In this document: piece by piece, positions 62,027-64,000 of the stretch
How the letters are laid out: each line of letters starts with the position of its first letter
How positions within the stretch are numbered: the stretch's first letter is position 1
Source: Porphyrobacter sp. ULC335
Lineage (GTDB): Bacteria > Pseudomonadota > Alphaproteobacteria > Sphingomonadales > Sphingomonadaceae
Assembly: GCF_025917005.1 (NCBI RefSeq)
Contig: NZ_CP078091.1
Span: 558,001-622,000, forward strand
DNA: 64,000 bases
Direction of reading: 5' to 3'
The notes under the pieces: model-generated
Databases searched by the model: none
What the model saw: the letters and a program-made list of their open reading frames with translations, nothing else
Told to the model about the DNA's origin: nothing
Made by a program: the position numbers and the translations under genes

Positions 62027-62184
62027 GTTCTCTCTCCCTTGCCGCTGCTGCGGCTTGGGGAGGAAATTACGCGAGGCGCGCCGCCCCGCAAGCAAAAACA
62101 GTATGGAAAATGCTACCCATTGATGCAGGCCATTGCAGCCGGTGTCATCGCGGGGTCATGGTGAGGCGTTAGCCCTGCGAACAT

Positions 62185-62213
62185 AAAAAAAGGCGGCGGG
62201 TAAACCCGCCGCC
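62185..62213 (-). terminator. Rho-independent terminator after the M23 peptidase gene
   Basis: On the minus strand GGCGGCGGG-TTTA-CCCGCCGCC is followed by TTTTTTTATG. It lies about 75 bp past the stop at 62286. The rest of the 62027-62285 gap shows no gene. Confidence 0.88.
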
Positions 62214-62285
62214 CATGTTCGGACACCCTCTCCAATGTCCGGCCCGCTTTCGCGGGCAAGCTCGTGAAGCCTTACTCGCCGACCG

Positions 62286-63023
62286 TTATTCGCCACCTTG
62301 GCCGGTCAGACGAGCATCGCGGGCGTAGGCCAGCTGTGCTTCGCTCTCTACCATATACGGAATCGGATTGACTGCAAGACCCTCGACGCGAACTTCATAA
62401 TGGAGGTGCGGACCGGTCGAACGGCCCGTCGATCCGACGTAGCCGATGAGGTCGCCCTTCTTCACATTGTCGCCCGCAGCAACCGCGAGGCGCGACAGGT
62501 GAGCGTAGCGCGTTTCCATCGAAGCGCCGTGGTTGATGCTGATGTAGAGGCCGTAGCTCGAATACCAGTCAGCGCGGCCGATCACGCCGTCAGCCGTGGC
62601 ATAAACCGGTGTGCCGGTCGGCGCGGCAAGGTCAATGCCGGCGTGCTGGCGACGTCCGCCGAGAACGGGGTGGGTGCGCATTCCGAACCCGCTGGTGAGC
62701 GATGCGCCTTCAAGCGGCATGCGCGAAGGCACCGAGACGGCGCGCTGCGGGACGGGCGAGGAATAGGCGGTGACGACTTCGCCGGTGCCGACGGTGGGGC
62801 TGGTACGCTCGATCGCGGTCCAGCTGGCGAACAGCGACTTGAAACGGGTATCGCCGTTGTCGACGACTTCGCCCTGCGCTTCACGAACCGGCTCGACCAT
62901 GTCGGCGCTGGTGGTGGCGGCGGAATTGGCGGTGTTGGCAAAGGCCGGAGCGGCGGCAGAAACCAGGAAAGCGGCGCAGCCCGACACAGCGAGCTTGAAC
63001 ACTTGGCGCACGGCAAATTTCAT
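62286..63023 (-). CDS. Secreted M23 family metallopeptidase
   Basis: This 245-residue protein has a signal peptide (FKLAVSGCAAFLVSAAAPAFA, cut near residue 29). Its C-terminal M23 domain (about 105-220) carries MRTHPVLGGRRQHAGIDLAAP with HxxxD and GPHLHYEVRVEG with HxH. All four Zn-site residues are present, so an active periplasmic endopeptidase is likely. The N-terminal linker is Thr/Ala/Val-rich. Compared with the 592-residue protein at 1486-3264 it lacks the membrane anchor and LysM-like part; the two share the peptide GYVGSTG preceding the HxH. Confidence 0.93.
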   Translation of the reverse strand: MKFAVRQVFKLAVSGCAAFLVSAAAPAFANTANSAATTSADMVEPVREAQGEVVDNGDTRFKSLFASWTAIERTSPTVGTGEVVTAYSSPVPQRAVSVPSRMPLEGASLTSGFGMRTHPVLGGRRQHAGIDLAAPTGTPVYATADGVIGRADWYSSYGLYISINHGASMETRYAHLSRLAVAAGDNVKKGDLIGYVGSTGRSTGPHLHYEVRVEGLAVNPIPYMVESEAQLAYARDARLTGQGGE

Positions 63024-63129
63024 AACTGACCCGGTCCCGATTGCGGCCCCACTTGATAAGAGCGCCGTAGGAATGTTCCGGCACGTCTGATGCGCGCCTT
63101 TGCTGAAGTGTGGTTATCCGGGTGAGTCG

Positions 63130-63921
63130 TTAATGCGCAATCTCTGCATAGAAACCACGCGACAAACCGGCTGCAAGACGCGCTGAGTCGTTGAACGGCG
63201 GCTTAACGTGCCCCCTGAAGTGCTGTTTTACGAGGCTCTGCCAAAGGGATTCGGGTTCGGACTGCGCAATTTCGGCGCAGCGCAAAAAGTGTTTGGTGCC
63301 TGCCGCGACGTGGCGGATTTCGTCGTCAAGTATCCGCGCGAGAATTTTTGCGCCGCCCTCGTCACCCGCCGCGCGCACCCGGTCGAGCGTTGCGGGCGTG
63401 ACGTCGAGCCCGCGCGCTTCCAGCACCATCGGCACCACGGCGAGCCGCGCGGCGACATCATGGCGGGTGGCGTGCGCTGCCTCCCACAATCCGGCATGGG
63501 CGGGGAGCGCGCCGTAATGGCTGCCGAGCTGTTCCAGCTTCCGCGCCAGCAAGGCGAAGTGCATCGCCTCGTCCGCCGCCACGGCGAGAAAGTCGGTGAC
63601 GAAGTCCTCGCCCATCTCCGCGCCGAACCGCCCGGCCATGTCGAGCGCGAGGTCGATGGCGACAAACTCGATATGCGCGAGCGAATGCCACAGCGCGATT
63701 CGCCCGCGCTCGCTGCCGCCCTTGCGCCGCTTGGGCATCTGGCCGGGTGCAAGCAGTTCGGGCGAATCGGGCCAGGCGGGCTGATCCGGCATCGCCACGT
63801 CGAAGTCCCAGGCCAGCTTCCCCGACCGCCAGTCGCGCGCGACCTGACGGGTGGCAAAGCACTTGGCGCGCGGATCGGCGGTCAGCAGCGCGGCGCGGAT
63901 GGCGCGGGCAAGGGTGGTCAT
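63130..63921 (-). CDS. DUF455 ferritin-like protein
   Basis: This 263-residue helical protein of DUF455 resembles ferritin-like di-metal proteins: carboxylate-His pairs lie in LAHIEFVAIDLALD, AADEAMHFALLA and LDDEIRHVAAGTKHF, which are enough ligands for a di-iron centre. Function is not established. It reads away from the peptidase gene. A 10-bp gap separates it from the probable peroxiredoxin upstream, on the same strand, which suggests an oxidative-stress association. Confidence 0.88.
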   Translation of the reverse strand: MTTLARAIRAALLTADPRAKCFATRQVARDWRSGKLAWDFDVAMPDQPAWPDSPELLAPGQMPKRRKGGSERGRIALWHSLAHIEFVAIDLALDMAGRFGAEMGEDFVTDFLAVAADEAMHFALLARKLEQLGSHYGALPAHAGLWEAAHATRHDVAARLAVVPMVLEARGLDVTPATLDRVRAAGDEGGAKILARILDDEIRHVAAGTKHFLRCAEIAQSEPESLWQSLVKQHFRGHVKPPFNDSARLAAGLSRGFYAEIAH

Positions 63922-63931
63922 GGGATGGGTG

Positions 63932-64000
63932 TCAGAGCGCTTTGGCGGCGGCGAGGACGTCCTCGGCGTGGCCGGCGACCTTCACCTTGTCCCAGATGCG
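63932..64000 (-). CDS. C-terminal fragment, probable thiol peroxidase (Bcp/PRXQ type)
   Basis: Only the last 22 codons lie in the window (RIWDKVKVAGHAEDVLAAAKAL). The V-W-x-K-V-K-V-x-G-H-A-x-x-V-L ending resembles the C-terminus of thioredoxin-dependent peroxiredoxins of the Bcp type. This is a weak assignment since the active site is outside the window. Confidence 0.5.
   Translation of the reverse strand, partial: RIWDKVKVAGHAEDVLAAAKAL

Noticed and set aside
62027..62285. Possible small RNA in the gap after the acyl-CoA ligase start
   Set aside because: Only the terminator hairpin of the M23 gene stands out; no promoter-terminator pair could be identified.

Overview
The window is a GC-rich, gene-dense chromosomal segment of an alphaproteobacterium. 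It most resembles the Sphingomonadales (Erythrobacter/Porphyrobacter/Sphingomonas type). The reasons are the gidA-gidB-parA-parB cluster, the rho-hemJ-hemE | ppsR-maf-aroE-coaE-dnaQ order, a Suv3-like helicase followed by an S4 protein, ferredoxin and CarD, a fused ThiS-ThiG, a PopZ-like protein, UrcA, DUF6489, DUF1491 and DUF455 proteins, and an Asp-rich (Mg-type) HemB. No rRNA, tRNA, CRISPR array, insertion sequence or prophage was seen. This identification rests on reading the sequence only; no database search was run.

Layout. 1-3.3 kb: an acetyltransferase cut by the window edge, hemB and a membrane-anchored M23 peptidase. 3.4-7.8 kb: Suv3-like RNA helicase, S4 protein, 7Fe ferredoxin and CarD. 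7.9-15.8 kb: two lipoproteins, TsaC/Sua5, an acyl-CoA dehydrogenase, a DUF815 ATPase, a membrane-anchored sorbosone-dehydrogenase-like propeller, free-methionine-sulfoxide reductase and a glycine-zipper protein. 15.8-21.8 kb: parB, parA, rsmG, mnmG, mnmE and a DUF6489 protein on the minus strand. Six parS palindromes lie between 17.6 and 22.4 kb, five of them inside genes. 21.9-24.6 kb: dienelactone hydrolase, a secreted protein, an NTF2-like protein, and two consecutive BLUF blue-light photoreceptors. 24.6-27.5 kb: rho, hemJ and hemE on the minus strand. 27.54-27.87 kb: a 324-bp gene-free gap that I interpret as the chromosomal origin. 27.9-34.5 kb: ppsR, maf, aroE, coaE, dnaQ, hpf, ptsN and others on the plus strand.

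34.5-42 kb: xth, an A-type Fe-S carrier, a CBS protein, a small membrane protein, a thioredoxin-like ferredoxin, an S9 peptidase, a PopZ-like protein, a TolC-type outer-membrane channel and a Pcm-type methyltransferase. 42-48 kb: fumC, a LytS/LytTR two-component pair, UrcA, a metallophosphoesterase and small membrane proteins. 48-55.5 kb: rplM-rpsI, cutA, ctaA, a MerC-like protein, thiSG, three little-known genes and murA. 55.7-64 kb: galU, a flotillin/YqiJ pair, a cytochrome P450 with an acyl-CoA ligase, a second M23 peptidase, a DUF455 ferritin-like protein and the tail of a probable peroxiredoxin.

How it fits together. Near the proposed origin, genes read mainly leftward on its left and rightward on its right, as expected for leading-strand genes. 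The origin candidate, the parS cluster, ParA, ParB and the PopZ-like protein together make an origin-segregation module within about 25 kb. Haem and tetrapyrrole genes (hemB, hemE, hemJ, ctaA) recur. The two BLUF light sensors lie on the same strand just downstream of hemE-hemJ-rho, which suggests, but does not show, a light/tetrapyrrole link.
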